This document shows positions 1 through 8,382 of a DNA stretch of 64,000 bases, piece by piece. A model generated the notes under the pieces. It searched no databases, had not been told where the DNA came from, and saw only the letters and a program-made list of their open reading frames with translations. Origin of the DNA: Chryseosolibacter sp044507775 (GTDB lineage Bacteria; Bacteroidota; Bacteroidia; Cytophagales; Cyclobacteriaceae); assembly GCA_044507775.1 (NCBI GenBank), contig JBIQIY010000011.1:62001-126000 (forward strand), written 5' to 3'. How positions within the stretch are numbered: position 1 is the stretch's first letter; each line of letters begins with the position of its first letter. A program made the translations under genes and the position numbers.

Positions 1-1
1 G

Positions 2-154
2 GAGCGCTACACGAAGTTCTACCTCAACAACATGCTCAGCGGTTACTTCAACGGCTCTTTCCGAAACCTGGTCTCATTCTTCGCCAGGGAGCATAAGATG
101 AACGCAGCCGACATCGAAAAACTGTTAAAAGAAATCAAAAACGAAAAGCTATGA
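2..154 (+). CDS. BlaI/MecI/CopY-type transcriptional repressor, C-terminal fragment
   Basis: Only the last 50 codons are in the window; the 5' part lies upstream. The tail contains LSGYFNGSFRNLVSFFARE followed by a Lys/Glu-rich helix (ADIEKLLKEIKNEK). This matches the C-terminal dimerisation/proteolysis region of BlaI/MecI winged-helix repressors. The stop codon overlaps the next start as ATGA (151-154), so the gene is translationally coupled to the BlaR1-like sensor protease. In known BlaI/BlaR1 systems the repressor silences its own operon until the partner protease signals its removal; that role is inferred from this pairing. The DNA-binding domain cannot be seen here. Confidence 0.8.
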   Translation, partial: ERYTKFYLNNMLSGYFNGSFRNLVSFFAREHKMNAADIEKLLKEIKNEKL

Positions 155-1716
155 ACGCTTATCTCAACTATATAATCGAAGCGAACATCGGGCTGCTGGT
201 TGTTCTTTTATTATACAAGGTCTTGTTATCAAGGGAAACGAGATTCGGGATGATGCGTTTTTATCTCCTGGCCTCCGTTTTTGCGTGTCTGTTATTTCCA
301 CTCATCGATTTGCACTTAGGCGAAGGCGCATCGCCTTTATCGATCAGCAACATCCTTCCTTCCTATTGGTTGCCGGAAGTCACAATTTACAGTGACGGAG
401 TTGCAAATGCCGGCAGGAATTCTTTTGGTGCATGGGAGTTTGTAACCGTTGTCTATCTTTCGGGATTGGCCGTCTTTTTTTCCCTTCTGGCCATGCAACT
501 CATCAAACTTTGGCGGACGTTCAGGAAAGCGACGACTTACCGTATCAAAGAGCTTCACATTGCCGAGTCGGCGGAAGACAAACCGACCTTCTCATTCTTC
601 AACTTTATTTTCATTGGAAAAGCGAACGAGCTGACGCAGCAGGAAAAAGAGCAGATCATACGCCATGAAAGTGTTCACGCACGCCAGCGACATTCGTTTG
701 ACATTCTTCTTATCAACACCCTGAAAATATTATTCTGGTTTAATCCCCTCATGCACACATACCAAAAGATCTTTATTCAACTTCACGAGTTCGATGCGGA
801 TGCGCGCGCCGTAGAGAGCAGGGATGTGAATAAATACTGCAGCCTCCTGGCCAGGGTTGCTTTACAGTCGGCCGACTTTACCATGGCCAATCACTTCAAT
901 CATTCATTAACTGTTAAACGAATCGAAATGATGAGAACCATAAAACGAAATATTAAGCAATGGAAGGTTGTGGCACTCAGCGCGACCTTTCCGCTGGTGT
1001 TTTTCCTTGTTGCCTGCCAGGATCAGATCGGCGAAGACATCAAGGAGATAACGCGTAATTCGAGTCATGCCTTGATTGTACCGGAGTTTGTGCAGACAAG
1101 ATTTGACGAGGTCCAAAAGGAGAATCCTGAGCGAAAATATGTTCTACTCGAACTGAACGAAACCGCATCGAAGAAGCTGGAAACTTTGAAAGAACAGTAC
1201 GGGCTGCCAGCATCGATGGAGGTCATGAAGGCGGTCAACGGGAAACGGGTAGCGGAAAGCGTCACAGGGCGCGCCTCAAACATCCACATTGACGCCGGAG
1301 GCTCACAGGGAGCGATCACATCAAAGCCCGGGGAGCAAACTTTTGCCATCATTGAATTCAATGAAAACGCCAGTCGCATGTCAGAAGCGGCTGCACAGGA
1401 CCAGGTGTTCACGGTAGTTGAAGAGCAGCCGGAATTTCCTGGAGGGTTTGATGAGATGATGGCTTTCATCCAGGAAAATCTCAGGTATCCTAAAGTAGCG
1501 CGTCAGCAAGGCATCGAAGGCACCGTCTTTGTTTCGTTTATCGTGGAAAAAGATGGAGCAATTTCAGAAGTGAAGGTGATCCGCGGGATTAGTCCAGACT
1601 GCGACCAGGAAGTCGTTCGTATGATGAAACTTAGCCCTAACTGGGCTCCGGGAAAACAAAGCGGTCAAGTTGTAAGGGTCCGGTTTGTTCTGCCAGTCAA
1701 ATTCGATCTGGGCTAA
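151..1716 (+). CDS. BlaR1-like M56 family metallopeptidase with C-terminal TonB domain
   Basis: A 521-residue integral membrane sensor protease. Hydrophobic helices lie near residues 8-26, 35-52 and 95-118. The zinc motif HESVH is at residues 172-176 (IIRHESVHARQRHSFD), and another hydrophobic stretch is at about 270-288 (ALSATFPLVFFLVAC). The last ~95 residues (PEFPGGFDEMMAFIQENLRYP...) are a TonB C-terminal-type domain, common on M56 proteins of Bacteroidota but absent from staphylococcal BlaR1. It overlaps the upstream BlaI-type gene by 4 nt, so the two probably form a sensor/repressor circuit. The inducing signal is unknown; no beta-lactam-binding serine domain is visible, so antibiotic sensing should not be assumed. 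A perfect 13-bp hairpin follows the stop. Confidence 0.88.
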   Translation: MNAYLNYIIEANIGLLVVLLLYKVLLSRETRFGMMRFYLLASVFACLLFPLIDLHLGEGASPLSISNILPSYWLPEVTIYSDGVANAGRNSFGAWEFVTVVYLSGLAVFFSLLAMQLIKLWRTFRKATTYRIKELHIAESAEDKPTFSFFNFIFIGKANELTQQEKEQIIRHESVHARQRHSFDILLINTLKILFWFNPLMHTYQKIFIQLHEFDADARAVESRDVNKYCSLLARVALQSADFTMANHFNHSLTVKRIEMMRTIKRNIKQWKVVALSATFPLVFFLVACQDQIGEDIKEITRNSSHALIVPEFVQTRFDEVQKENPERKYVLLELNETASKKLETLKEQYGLPASMEVMKAVNGKRVAESVTGRASNIHIDAGGSQGAITSKPGEQTFAIIEFNENASRMSEAAAQDQVFTVVEEQPEFPGGFDEMMAFIQENLRYPKVARQQGIEGTVFVSFIVEKDGAISEVKVIRGISPDCDQEVVRMMKLSPNWAPGKQSGQVVRVRFVLPVKFDLG

Positions 1717-1724
1717 CCAACGTT

Positions 1725-1758
1725 AACTTCCTGAAAGTGGCTCGGCTTTCAGGAAGTT
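1725..1758. terminator. Bidirectional intrinsic terminator-like hairpin between convergent genes
   Basis: A perfect 13-bp inverted repeat, AACTTCCTGAAAG / CTTTCAGGAAGTT, with an 8-nt loop. It lies between the stop of the M56 gene and the stop of the convergent TlpA-like gene, whose stop codon overlaps the distal arm. A third partial copy of the motif (TTTCCTGAAA) follows inside the minus-strand gene end. There is no strong T-run, so termination efficiency is uncertain. Confidence 0.6.
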
Positions 1759-2962
1759 ACTTTCCTGAAAATATCTCTGCCAGCTTCTGGTGCAAGGCTG
1801 CACCGCGAAGATTCTTGGCCACGATGATGCCGTTAGGATCGAGCAGTAAAGAAAAAGGAATGCCGGTGATGTTGTAGGTCTTCGCAGCTTCTGACTGCCA
1901 GTATTTCAGATCGGACACGTGCGTCCAGGTAAGGTTGTCTTCCTCAATCGCCTGCAGCCAGTCCTCGCGGCTTCGGTCCAGTGAAACGCCATAGACGGTG
2001 AATCCCTTGTCCTTGTACTTTTGATAGGCAGCGACCACATTGGGATTTTCCTTCCGGCAAGGTCCACACCACTTGGCCCAGAAGTCAACGAGTACGTACT
2101 GTCCTTTCATCGAAGACAGTGGCACAATCTTTCCTTCGGGATTGGGAAGCGAGATCTCCGGCGCGGGCTGACCCACTGCGAGCAAACTCATCTGGTCAAC
2201 AAAGCTGATAAAATTCTCAGCTTGCTGATAAGATGACCAATCCGCTTTCAACTTCTCGGCCACCTTCACATACGTATCGTAATATTGATCCTTATCCAAT
2301 ACGTTTTGTTGCAACAGGTTGATAACACCCAGGCTCGGTGACTTCTCGACCAACAGAGAAGCGATTTCGTCGTTATATTTTTTTACATGGTCCATGTACT
2401 TACCTTGGAGACTCAGTATCGTCTTTTCATCCCGGCGTTGCACCGCAGCTGTATACTCCTGATTTAACTGCACGACAACCGGATCGCTGTTGATCTTTGC
2501 CTGCATTTCCTGAACGTGCTGAATAAGATCGATGTCCGGAGACCCTGTGATCTCTGCAAAACCCTGTTGACTGTTGCCGTCTACATTCACCTCTATGTCG
2601 CTCCGATCCAGAATGAGCGTCAGCATCTGCTTGTTGTAGAAATTCAACCGGTAATAGCCCGGTTCATCCAGTTTGATTTTTTTCACAAATGTGTAGTCGC
2701 TCTTCAGGCCTACCGTGTCCTGCCATCCGTTGCCTCCGTCTTTGAGTTCCTGAATGGTGATTTGACCGGAGGGCTGCGGGTGGCCGACCTTGCCTCGAAT
2801 CGTTACATACCAGCTCCCATCCTGACTTTGTCCGTCCTCTTTGCCGTTGGTGGAGCACGACAGTGACAGGGCCAGTAATAGCAGGCAGCAGGCTTTTACG
2901 ATTTGCTGAAGGTTCAGCGCAAGCCTACGGCGACTTTCCTTATTATATAGACTTGATCTCAT
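1757..2962 (-). CDS. TlpA-like thiol:disulfide oxidoreductase lipoprotein (DUF4369 + AhpC/TSA-thioredoxin fold)
   Basis: About 401 residues from the chosen ATG at 2962; in-frame ATGs at 2977 and 3049 would add 5 or 29 residues. An N-terminal hydrophobic segment ends in the lipobox LSLSC, so it is probably a lipoprotein facing the periplasm. The middle resembles DUF4369 (beta-rich, with YYRLNFYNK). The C-terminal ~140 residues are a TlpA/ResA-type thioredoxin domain with the redox motif WCGPC in LVDFWAKWCGPCRKEN and a cis-Pro loop near TGIPFSLLLDPNG. Such proteins reduce disulfides in envelope proteins or help cytochrome maturation; the substrate is not evident. It lies directly after gatB on the same strand. 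Confidence 0.85.
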   Translation of the reverse strand: MRSSLYNKESRRRLALNLQQIVKACCLLLLALSLSCSTNGKEDGQSQDGSWYVTIRGKVGHPQPSGQITIQELKDGGNGWQDTVGLKSDYTFVKKIKLDEPGYYRLNFYNKQMLTLILDRSDIEVNVDGNSQQGFAEITGSPDIDLIQHVQEMQAKINSDPVVVQLNQEYTAAVQRRDEKTILSLQGKYMDHVKKYNDEIASLLVEKSPSLGVINLLQQNVLDKDQYYDTYVKVAEKLKADWSSYQQAENFISFVDQMSLLAVGQPAPEISLPNPEGKIVPLSSMKGQYVLVDFWAKWCGPCRKENPNVVAAYQKYKDKGFTVYGVSLDRSREDWLQAIEEDNLTWTHVSDLKYWQSEAAKTYNITGIPFSLLLDPNGIIVAKNLRGAALHQKLAEIFSGK

Positions 2963-3064
2963 CTGTCTGTTTCTCATAATCCTTGTTTTGAAGCATCGAA
3001 GCCACTTTGCTCTTCGATCCGCGTTTATTTGCAACGAATACCAGACCACAAAATTACGAAGTTA

Positions 3065-4531
3065 TTACTTACCGGTAAGAACTTTTAGCTTTTGGCTCAG
3101 GAGTGCATTCGCCACCTTGGGGTCGGCCTTACCCTTGCTGCGTTTCATTACTTCGCCCATAAACATGGCGACAATTCCTTTCTTACCGCTTTTATACTCT
3201 TCGACCTTGAGGGGGAACTCTTTAACAACCTCGTCGATGATCGGCTGGATGGAGGAATGACTACTGTCCTGAATCAAATTCAGCCGCTGGGCAACCTCGA
3301 GTGCCGAAGAACCCGGGTTCTTCAAAAGCGCCGGAAAAAGTTTCTGTGAAGCCACCGTATAGCTGACCTTGCCGCTGTCGACCAGGCTGATAATTTCGGC
3401 CAGTTTTTTCGGGGGTAGTAGAAATTCGGTTGCTGAAAGGTTGAACTCATTCAGGTAGGACTTGATCGGACCCATCACCCAGTTTGACACCGCCTTATAA
3501 TTCCGCGATATCTGACACACCTCCTGAAAATACTCGGCAATATCGCGGGAATCAGTCAGCACCTGTGCGTCGTATTCAGGCAACGCGTATTGTTCAACAA
3601 ACGTATTAAACATTTCTCGCGGCAATGCCGGCATCGAGGCGCGGATCGATCCAAGCCACTCGTCCGATATAACCAGCGGACTGAGATCGGGATCGGGAAA
3701 GTACCGGTAATCATTCAGCTCTTCTTTCGTGCGCATGCCGAACGTTTTCCCCGAGGCCGCATCGAAGGTGCGCGTTTCTGATAAAATCACATTTCCGTTC
3801 TCGACCTCCGCGATCTGGCGCTCAATTTCATGATCGATCGCGCGCTGGACGTTGCGAATAGAGTTCATATTCTTGACCTCGACTTTTCGGCCGAACTCCC
3901 GGGCACCCACGGGCATAACGGATACGTTCGCGTCGCACCGCAGCGACCCTTCCTCCATGTTGCCATCGCAGATCCCGAGATAGCGCACGAGCTTTCTGAT
4001 CTCCGTGAGCAGGGCATACGCCTCGTCGGATGAACGAAGGCACGGCTCTGTTACGATCTCGATCAGCGGAACCCCCGCCCTGTTCAGGTCAACGAGCGTG
4101 TCGGGTTCGTTGGCCAAATGTATAGACTTGCCCGCGTCCTCTTCCATGTGAATCCGGTTTAGCGTGAGATCAGTCTGACCGGCCTTCGTCTGCACGGTGA
4201 TAAAACCACCTACACACACAGGCGTGCGATCCTGAGTAATCTGATAGCCCTTCGGAAGATCGGGATAAAAATAATTCTTGCGATCAAAGATCACGAAGCG
4301 GTTGATCTCGCAATGACAAGCAAGTCCCATTTTAACAGCATACTCGACAGCCTTCTTGTTGAGCTTCGGAAGCGTGCCGGGGTGTGCCAGGGAAATCACG
4401 CTAATGGTCGTATTCGGATCGCCACCATATACCGATGCATCCGCTGAAAATACCTTGCTCTTTGTCGACAGTTGAGCGTGTACTTCCAGGCCGATCACAG
4501 CCGTGTATTTTTCGCGAGAGGATTTATCCAT
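3065..4531 (-). CDS. gatB: Aspartyl/glutamyl-tRNA(Asn/Gln) amidotransferase subunit B
   Basis: 488 residues from the ATG at 4531. The start was chosen because MDKSSREKYTAVIGLEVHAQ is the usual GatB N terminus; an upstream extension in the frame has no family features. GatB is the tRNA-binding, ATP-dependent kinase subunit of GatCAB. That complex converts Glu-tRNA(Gln) and Asp-tRNA(Asn) to the amide forms in species lacking the corresponding synthetase. Family signatures seen are GLEVHAQLSTKSKVF, FDRKNYFYPDLPKGYQITQ, GVPLIEIVTEP, EVKNMNS and the C-terminal YqeY-like domain (EYKSGKKGIVAMFMGEVMK). It lies 84 bp downstream of alaS on the same strand, which suggests a translation-related transcription unit. 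gatA and gatC are not in the window. Confidence 0.97.
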   Translation of the reverse strand: MDKSSREKYTAVIGLEVHAQLSTKSKVFSADASVYGGDPNTTISVISLAHPGTLPKLNKKAVEYAVKMGLACHCEINRFVIFDRKNYFYPDLPKGYQITQDRTPVCVGGFITVQTKAGQTDLTLNRIHMEEDAGKSIHLANEPDTLVDLNRAGVPLIEIVTEPCLRSSDEAYALLTEIRKLVRYLGICDGNMEEGSLRCDANVSVMPVGAREFGRKVEVKNMNSIRNVQRAIDHEIERQIAEVENGNVILSETRTFDAASGKTFGMRTKEELNDYRYFPDPDLSPLVISDEWLGSIRASMPALPREMFNTFVEQYALPEYDAQVLTDSRDIAEYFQEVCQISRNYKAVSNWVMGPIKSYLNEFNLSATEFLLPPKKLAEIISLVDSGKVSYTVASQKLFPALLKNPGSSALEVAQRLNLIQDSSHSSIQPIIDEVVKEFPLKVEEYKSGKKGIVAMFMGEVMKRSKGKADPKVANALLSQKLKVLTGK

Positions 4532-4615
4532 GATTTGATTAAGAATTAGAAAATCGAATATGTGATTCGGGCGGGGCAGGAACAGCTGCCCATTCCCTGG
4601 GCCTGACAAATCCCG

Positions 4616-7234
4616 TCAAGGGTTAACCATTTTGCGTGCTTTCTCCAGAACGCCGTTGAGGCCGTCAAGATTCTTTCCCCCGGCTGTAGCAAAGAACGGC
4701 TGGCCGCCTCCCCCACCGTCAATTTCACGGGCGAGCTCTTTGACCATGTTGCCGGCGTGAAACTTTTTCGTCTGCATAAGCTTTTCGCCGATCATGACCG
4801 TAACCTGCGGCTTGTGATCAACATCTGCCGCGAGCACAAGGAGGAGATCGTCGAACTGGTTGCGCAGTGCATACGCGATATTTTTAAGAACATCGCCGTT
4901 GGGAACCGATACCTTTTCGATGATCAGGGTGTGTCCGTTATTCTTCACGGCTTTCAACGCCAGCTCACTCCTGATCTGGTTAGCGCGCTCGCCGTGCAAT
5001 ATCTCGAGTTTCTTTTCGAGCATGTGTTTTTCATCCGAAAGGCTTTTCAGTGATGCGACCACATCCTTCGGATTTCTCAGCAACTGCTTCACCTCGCCGA
5101 GCACGCCGAGTTCTGTGCGCACATAGTTCTCCGCGGCTTCACCGGTCACCGCTTCGATACGTCGCACACCGGCGGCAACGGAGCTTTCAGAGATGATCTT
5201 GAAAATTCCGATGTTTCCGGTGGCGGGCACATGTGTTCCGCCACAGAGTTCGACAGAGAATTTCGGATCAAAGGTGATAACGCGCACGAAGTCACCATAT
5301 TTTTCACCGAAGAGCGCCATGGCCCCGTAAGACTTCGCTTTTTCGATGGGTACATTTCGCTTTTCATCGAGCGCAATATTTTCGCGGATCTTTTTATTTA
5401 CGATCTCTTCAACCTGCCGGATCTCGTCGGGAGTCATCGCGGCGAAGTGCGAAAAATCAAATCGCAGCAGGTCAGCGTTCACGAGTGATCCTTTCTGTTC
5501 AACATGCTTACCCAGCACCTGGCGCAGTGCCGCATGCAGGAGGTGCGTAGCCGAGTGATTGTTCATCGTCGACTCTCGCTTTGCGCGGTCTACAACGGCG
5601 CTGAAAGTTCCATTCATCTCCGCTGGTAGTTTTTCAGCAAGGTGAATAATAAGTTCGTTTTCTTTCCGAGTGTCCAGGATCGCCGTAGTCTCACCGTTAC
5701 CCGTGATGTATCCCGTGTCTCCCACCTGTCCACCGCTTTCAGCATAAAAAGGAGTCTTGTCAAACACGAGCTGAAACAACTCTTTGTTCTTTTGTTTTAT
5801 TTTCCGGTACCGGATGATCCGCACATCGGCTGCGAGGTGATCGTATCCGATAAATTCCGTTTGCTCATCGTCTCCGATCTGCACCCAGTCGCCCGTCTCC
5901 TTGACAGCATCTGCTTTCGATCGCGATTTCTGTTTCTCCATTTCGCTTCGGAACCCGGCCTCATCGATTGATATTCCGCGCTCACGGGCGATCAAGGATG
6001 TAAGATCGAACGGAAATCCGAAGGTGTCGTACAATTCGAAGGCCTGTTCACCCGATATCGTGTTGTTTTTTAGCTCCGCCTGGATGAGGTCCATGCGCTT
6101 CAGGCCTTTTTCGAGGGTTCTCAAAAAAGAAGTCTCTTCTTCAAAGATCACCTTCGTCACATAATCCTGCTGCGTGGCCAAATCCGGAAACGCTTCGCGC
6201 ATTTGTTCCGACAGAACGGCAACCAGTCTATGAAGGAATGGCTCCTTGAACCCGAGGAACGTGAATGCGTACCGCACAGCGCGGCGAAGGATTCTCCGGA
6301 TAACGTAGCCCGCGCCCGTGTTAGATGGCAGCTGCCCGTCGGCGATGGCAAACGACACCGCGCGAACGTGATCAGCCATTACGCGCATGGCGATGTCTGT
6401 TTCGCTGGCCGCCCCGTAGGTAACGCCCGCCTCCCGACTAATATACTGCAGCAAAGGCGTGAAGACATCCGTGTCGTAGTTGGATGTCTTTTTTTGTATC
6501 GCCATGCAAAGGCGTTCGAATCCCATTCCCGTGTCGACGTGGCGGGCAGGCAATTTCTCGAGGGAACCATCGGCTTTGCGATTGAATTCCATAAAGACCA
6601 GGTTCCAGATCTCCACGACCTGGGGATGTCCCGTGTTCACCAACTCACGACCGGGAATTTGAGCAGCTTCTTCCTCGGAGCGAAGGTCGATGTGAATCTC
6701 CGAACACGGACCGCATGGACCGGTATCGCCCATTTCCCAGAAGTTGTCTTTCTTATTTCCGCGGAGGATTCTTTCTTCCGGAAGAATATTTCTCCAGTGC
6801 TGGAATGCTTCTTCATCAAAGCCGAGTTGTTCGCGGGCATCGCCTTCGAAGACCGTCGCGTACAATCGCTCTTTGGGAAGTTTGTATTCTTCCGTCAACA
6901 ACTCCCACGCCCACGCTATCGCTTCTTTCTTAAAATAGTCTCCGAACGACCAGTTCCCCAGCATCTCGAACATCGTGTGATGATAGGTATCGATGCCGAC
7001 TTCCTCCAGGTCGTTGTGTTTGCCGCTAACCCGGAGGCACTTTTGCGTGTCCGCAATCCGGTTGCTTTTGGGTGTGGTATTCCCAAGGAAGCTGTCCTTG
7101 AACTGGACCATACCTGAATTCGTAAACAACAAGGTGGGATCATTCTTCAAAACGAGCGGGGCAGAGGGGACGATCAAATGCCCTTTTCGTTCAAAAAACC
7201 TCAAAAAAGTACGTCTTACAGATCCCGAGTCCAT
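4616..7234 (-). CDS. alaS: Alanyl-tRNA synthetase
   Basis: 872 residues, full length. It charges tRNA(Ala) with alanine in the cytoplasm. The class II catalytic core begins at MDSGSVRRTFLRFFERKGH and includes FTNSGMVQFKD and the HVDTGMGFERL region. The editing domain carries the zinc-binding motifs HSATHLLHAALR (HxxxH) and CGGTH. The C-Ala domain ends with GGGGGQPFFATAGGKN. The start at 7234 matches the usual AlaRS N terminus. The 5' flank shared with the divergent M23 gene contains a strong palindrome (7283-7319). AlaRS of E. coli represses its own promoter through a palindrome, so autoregulation is possible but unproven here. Confidence 0.98.
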   Translation of the reverse strand: MDSGSVRRTFLRFFERKGHLIVPSAPLVLKNDPTLLFTNSGMVQFKDSFLGNTTPKSNRIADTQKCLRVSGKHNDLEEVGIDTYHHTMFEMLGNWSFGDYFKKEAIAWAWELLTEEYKLPKERLYATVFEGDAREQLGFDEEAFQHWRNILPEERILRGNKKDNFWEMGDTGPCGPCSEIHIDLRSEEEAAQIPGRELVNTGHPQVVEIWNLVFMEFNRKADGSLEKLPARHVDTGMGFERLCMAIQKKTSNYDTDVFTPLLQYISREAGVTYGAASETDIAMRVMADHVRAVSFAIADGQLPSNTGAGYVIRRILRRAVRYAFTFLGFKEPFLHRLVAVLSEQMREAFPDLATQQDYVTKVIFEEETSFLRTLEKGLKRMDLIQAELKNNTISGEQAFELYDTFGFPFDLTSLIARERGISIDEAGFRSEMEKQKSRSKADAVKETGDWVQIGDDEQTEFIGYDHLAADVRIIRYRKIKQKNKELFQLVFDKTPFYAESGGQVGDTGYITGNGETTAILDTRKENELIIHLAEKLPAEMNGTFSAVVDRAKRESTMNNHSATHLLHAALRQVLGKHVEQKGSLVNADLLRFDFSHFAAMTPDEIRQVEEIVNKKIRENIALDEKRNVPIEKAKSYGAMALFGEKYGDFVRVITFDPKFSVELCGGTHVPATGNIGIFKIISESSVAAGVRRIEAVTGEAAENYVRTELGVLGEVKQLLRNPKDVVASLKSLSDEKHMLEKKLEILHGERANQIRSELALKAVKNNGHTLIIEKVSVPNGDVLKNIAYALRNQFDDLLLVLAADVDHKPQVTVMIGEKLMQTKKFHAGNMVKELAREIDGGGGGQPFFATAGGKNLDGLNGVLEKARKMVNP

Positions 7235-7282
7235 TCAACCGGCAGTTTAAGCGACAATTAGTTTATTTTGTTATATTAGCCG

Positions 7283-7319
7283 GCTAATCCATTGCCTGTC
7301 ATGACAGTTAAGGATTAGC
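7283..7319. promoter_or_regulatory. Long palindrome in the alaS/M23 divergent intergenic region
   Basis: GCTAATCC (7283-7290) pairs with GGATTAGC (7312-7319), enclosing a perfect inner palindrome CTGTCATGACAG (7296-7307). On the minus strand it lies in the alaS leader or promoter; on the plus strand it precedes a terminator-like hairpin. It could be a protein-binding operator, an RNA stem or both. A minus-strand -7-like element (reads TATTTTTG on that strand) covers 7326-7333. Confidence 0.55.
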
Positions 7320-7335
7320 AAGCCACAAAAATAAT

Positions 7336-7375
7336 CCGCGTTGAGGGAGAAATAGCAGAAAACGCGGTTTTTTTT
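7336..7375 (+). terminator. Rho-independent terminator-like hairpin upstream of the M23 peptidase pair
   Basis: A perfect 7-bp stem CCGCGTT (7336-7342) / AACGCGG (7361-7367) with an 18-nt loop, directly followed by eight T (7368-7375). It reads on the plus strand yet sits 32 nt before the first M23 start, with no plus-strand gene upstream in this gap. It would therefore end a short leader or small RNA, or act as an attenuator. Confidence 0.6.
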
Positions 7376-7407
7376 ATGGTGGCGTATACCTGAAGTACGA
7401 ACCGTAA

Positions 7408-8382
7408 ATGCGATACACGACCTTTCGCTACAATGCCCAGACATGCCAGTATGAGCGTGTCCGCCTATCCGCCAAAAGTGTTTTTTGGTATTGCCTCGGA
7501 CTGGGGGTAGTGGCATCGTGTATGTTGGTAGGCATACTCCTTCTTCACGACCTGCTTGTCAACACCAGTCGGGAGACCCGGCTGCGCAAGGAGAACCGCG
7601 CTCTTCAACGCCATCATGAGTTGCTCACAGTACAACTCAACGAACTTCAGCCCGTCCTGGCTTCCCTTCAACATAAAGACGAAGTTCTTCACCAGAAATT
7701 TTTCGGATCTCCTCCGGTTGCACAACCCGAAGAGATCGATCGGGCTTCGAAGCAAAAACTTCTGCTCGCTGATCCCGATTCCTTTCGCAAACAGGTAGCC
7801 CTGCTGTCCGCCACTTCAGAAAAGCTTATCGAGCGGTCATCCGCCACCAACCTGCATTTCGCATTAAAATTCGAACTCGTCAAACCCACAATCGAAAAGA
7901 GCAACGCCCTGCCTACACTTCAACCGGTTCAGTCGTGGGATTCAGAGCGCATGTTCTCCGGTTTTGGGATGCGTGTGAATCCGTTTCATAAAGGATTGTA
8001 CAAGCATCTTGGTGTCGATATCGCCATGCCTCGCGGTACTCCGGTCCTGGCAACGGCAGCCGGCAAAGTCGTGCAACTCAAGCGAAGCGACCTGCAGGCT
8101 GGCTACGGAAACTATCTTGAAGTGGATCACGGCAACGGTATCGTTACCCGCTACGCACACCTGGAAGATATTACAGTCAAGTTCGGCGCCCGCGTGATGA
8201 AAGGAGATACCATCGGAACCGTGGGAACAAGTGGCGGCTCCGTCGCCCCCCACATGCATTATGAGGTCCTCCGCGAGGGGGAGAACGTAGACCCCGTCCA
8301 TTATATGGTACAGGGCCTTTCCGCTACCGAGCATCACTTACTGACAACCATGAGCCACAAACAAAACCAATCCCTCGATTAA
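7408..8382 (+). CDS. M23 family metallopeptidase, membrane-anchored (first of a pair)
   Basis: 324 residues. The short cytoplasmic N terminus has the motif FRYNAQTCQYE, then one transmembrane helix (about residues 30-50) and a coiled coil (about 55-100, rich in Leu/Gln/Glu). The C-terminal LytM/peptidase M23 domain is at about residues 185-300. Zinc-site residues are visible in HLGVDIAMPRGTPV (HxxxD) and APHMHYEV (HxH). M23 enzymes of this type cut peptidoglycan cross-links or act as envelope-division scaffolds. The stop overlaps the start of the second M23 gene by one base (TAATG), so the two are co-translated. Confidence 0.92.
   Translation: MRYTTFRYNAQTCQYERVRLSAKSVFWYCLGLGVVASCMLVGILLLHDLLVNTSRETRLRKENRALQRHHELLTVQLNELQPVLASLQHKDEVLHQKFFGSPPVAQPEEIDRASKQKLLLADPDSFRKQVALLSATSEKLIERSSATNLHFALKFELVKPTIEKSNALPTLQPVQSWDSERMFSGFGMRVNPFHKGLYKHLGVDIAMPRGTPVLATAAGKVVQLKRSDLQAGYGNYLEVDHGNGIVTRYAHLEDITVKFGARVMKGDTIGTVGTSGGSVAPHMHYEVLREGENVDPVHYMVQGLSATEHHLLTTMSHKQNQSLD

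Noticed and set aside
6203..7117. A 304-residue plus-strand frame antisense to alaS
   Set aside because: alaS is certain on the minus strand across this stretch, and the antisense frame shows no recognisable domain.
7283..7375. A tRNA or riboswitch in the alaS/M23 intergenic region
   Set aside because: There is no cloverleaf, T-loop or known riboswitch core. Only hairpins are visible.
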